This document shows, in pieces, positions 63,331-64,000 of a DNA stretch of 64,000 bases; the stretch's first letter is position 1; each line of letters opens with the position of its first letter. The translations under genes were made by a program, and so were the position numbers. The DNA is from Prosopocoilus inquinatus (Eukaryota > Arthropoda > Insecta > Coleoptera > Lucanidae). The notes below the pieces were generated by a model. That model had not been told where the DNA came from. It made no database searches and saw only the letters and a list, made by a program, of their open reading frames with translations. The DNA lies in assembly GCA_036172665.1 (NCBI GenBank), contig CM069876.1, positions 3,224,001 through 3,288,000 on the forward strand, given 5' to 3'.

Positions 63331-64000
63331 TTTGTTACCCTCATAAATTACAATTGAAGCGTGCCATATGCGAAAGGTCATAAGTGTCCATTGTTCACCA
63401 TAGCATTTTATATGCGGAATAGGTACTAAGTGACAGGTGGACAGAATTGGGATACAATTATCAAAATGCCGCCATAGTACTTTTATAAAGTGTTATTGTA
63501 AAATGGTAGTTGCAGTCACATTTGTGGTAGTTGGTTTAAGAACAGTTTTGGAAGATATTAAGGAAATATAACAGTAGACAACCATTTAAATAAAAATTCC
63601 GGAAATCCATACCTAACCATAAAACCATTTAAAATATGCTCACCGTGTATACAGCGTGTCTCTTTAATTGAAACCACAAATAGTGGTCAAGAAAAGAAGC
63701 AAAATTTGTTATACAACTATTGATCAGATAGCAATAATAACGCAAATAAAAATTATTTTACTTTTTCCTAGAAATTGTTTGAGAGTCGCTGAATGCAGCT
63801 TAAATGTTCCGGCGGAGCTTGGTTTTCAACTATTCTGCCACGTTCGAGGCCATAAAAAGTATTAAAAACGCAGACCGTGACCTAAGGCACAGATATTGTA
63901 CTTAAGGCAGGTCAAGTATCGTGTTTTTTTTTGTTAATTTGAAAAGCAGATAGATTTTGTAACTAGGTAAATTCTTAATAGTTTAAAATATTCTGTGCGT
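63331..64000. other. No gene recognised
   Basis: A/T-rich with a 65-codon frame at 63668-63865 lacking motifs. No element ends were seen before the window closes. Confidence 0.4.

Overview
The window looks like A/T-rich nuclear DNA of an arthropod, most likely an insect. It contains BEL/Pao and Ty3/gypsy LTR elements, several non-LTR retrotransposons, Penelope-like elements, mariner, Tc1, pogo and hAT DNA transposons, tRNA-derived SINEs and many hairpin MITEs, with spliceosomal-type introns and long gene-free stretches. No operons, bacterial genes, rRNA, functional tRNA or CRISPR are visible. I could not name any host gene. Almost everything recognisable is a transposable element, and every transposase or polymerase seen is truncated, frameshifted, stop-interrupted or lacks a catalytic residue.

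Region by region. 1-8.7 kb: transposase and LINE scraps, hairpin MITEs, a tRNA-derived SINE, and one unrecognised coding-like fragment at 883-1185. 8.96-12.0 kb: an internally deleted BEL/Pao retrotransposon whose 5' LTR is split by an intron-containing Tc1 element; the 3' LTR is an intact, empty copy of the insertion site. 13.2-16.5 kb: a MITE, a SINE, fragments of mariner-type and Tc1 transposases, and a Ginger/gypsy-integrase-like ORF. 16.5-17.9, 27.5-28.9 and 40.7-42.1 kb: three copies of one roughly 1.33 kb mariner-superfamily element. The second sits inside a 3.2 kb hAT-like element (25.8-29.05 kb) flanked by a perfect 8-bp duplication. 18.6-25.8 kb: MITEs, several with 3-bp TAA/TTA flanks, and a candidate unclassified element with repeated CACTTATGCGAC motifs. 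32-33.4 kb: a pogo/Jerky-like transposon relic. 35-38.7 kb: a 5'-truncated Ty3/gypsy element on the minus strand, interrupted by DNA transposon copy A.

45.6-55.1 kb: LINEs (one splitting a MITE), LINE fragments and a DD34D mariner. 56.3-59.6 kb: a three-level nest in which a Penelope-like element is split by a LINE that is itself split by DNA transposon copy B. 60.1-63.4 kb: LINE scraps around a 1.4 kb element with long inverted ends and TAA flanks.

The genes do not form a pathway; the window records layered transposition whose order can often be read from nesting. The most unusual structures are copies A and B, whose ends are arrays of about 21-bp units that differ in number between copies (5+4 versus 13+9), and a mariner copy whose long ORF survives only through compensating frameshifts that erase a catalytic Asp. 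I found no convincing new cellular system. The candidate element at 24.7-25.5 kb is the best novelty lead but is only weakly supported.
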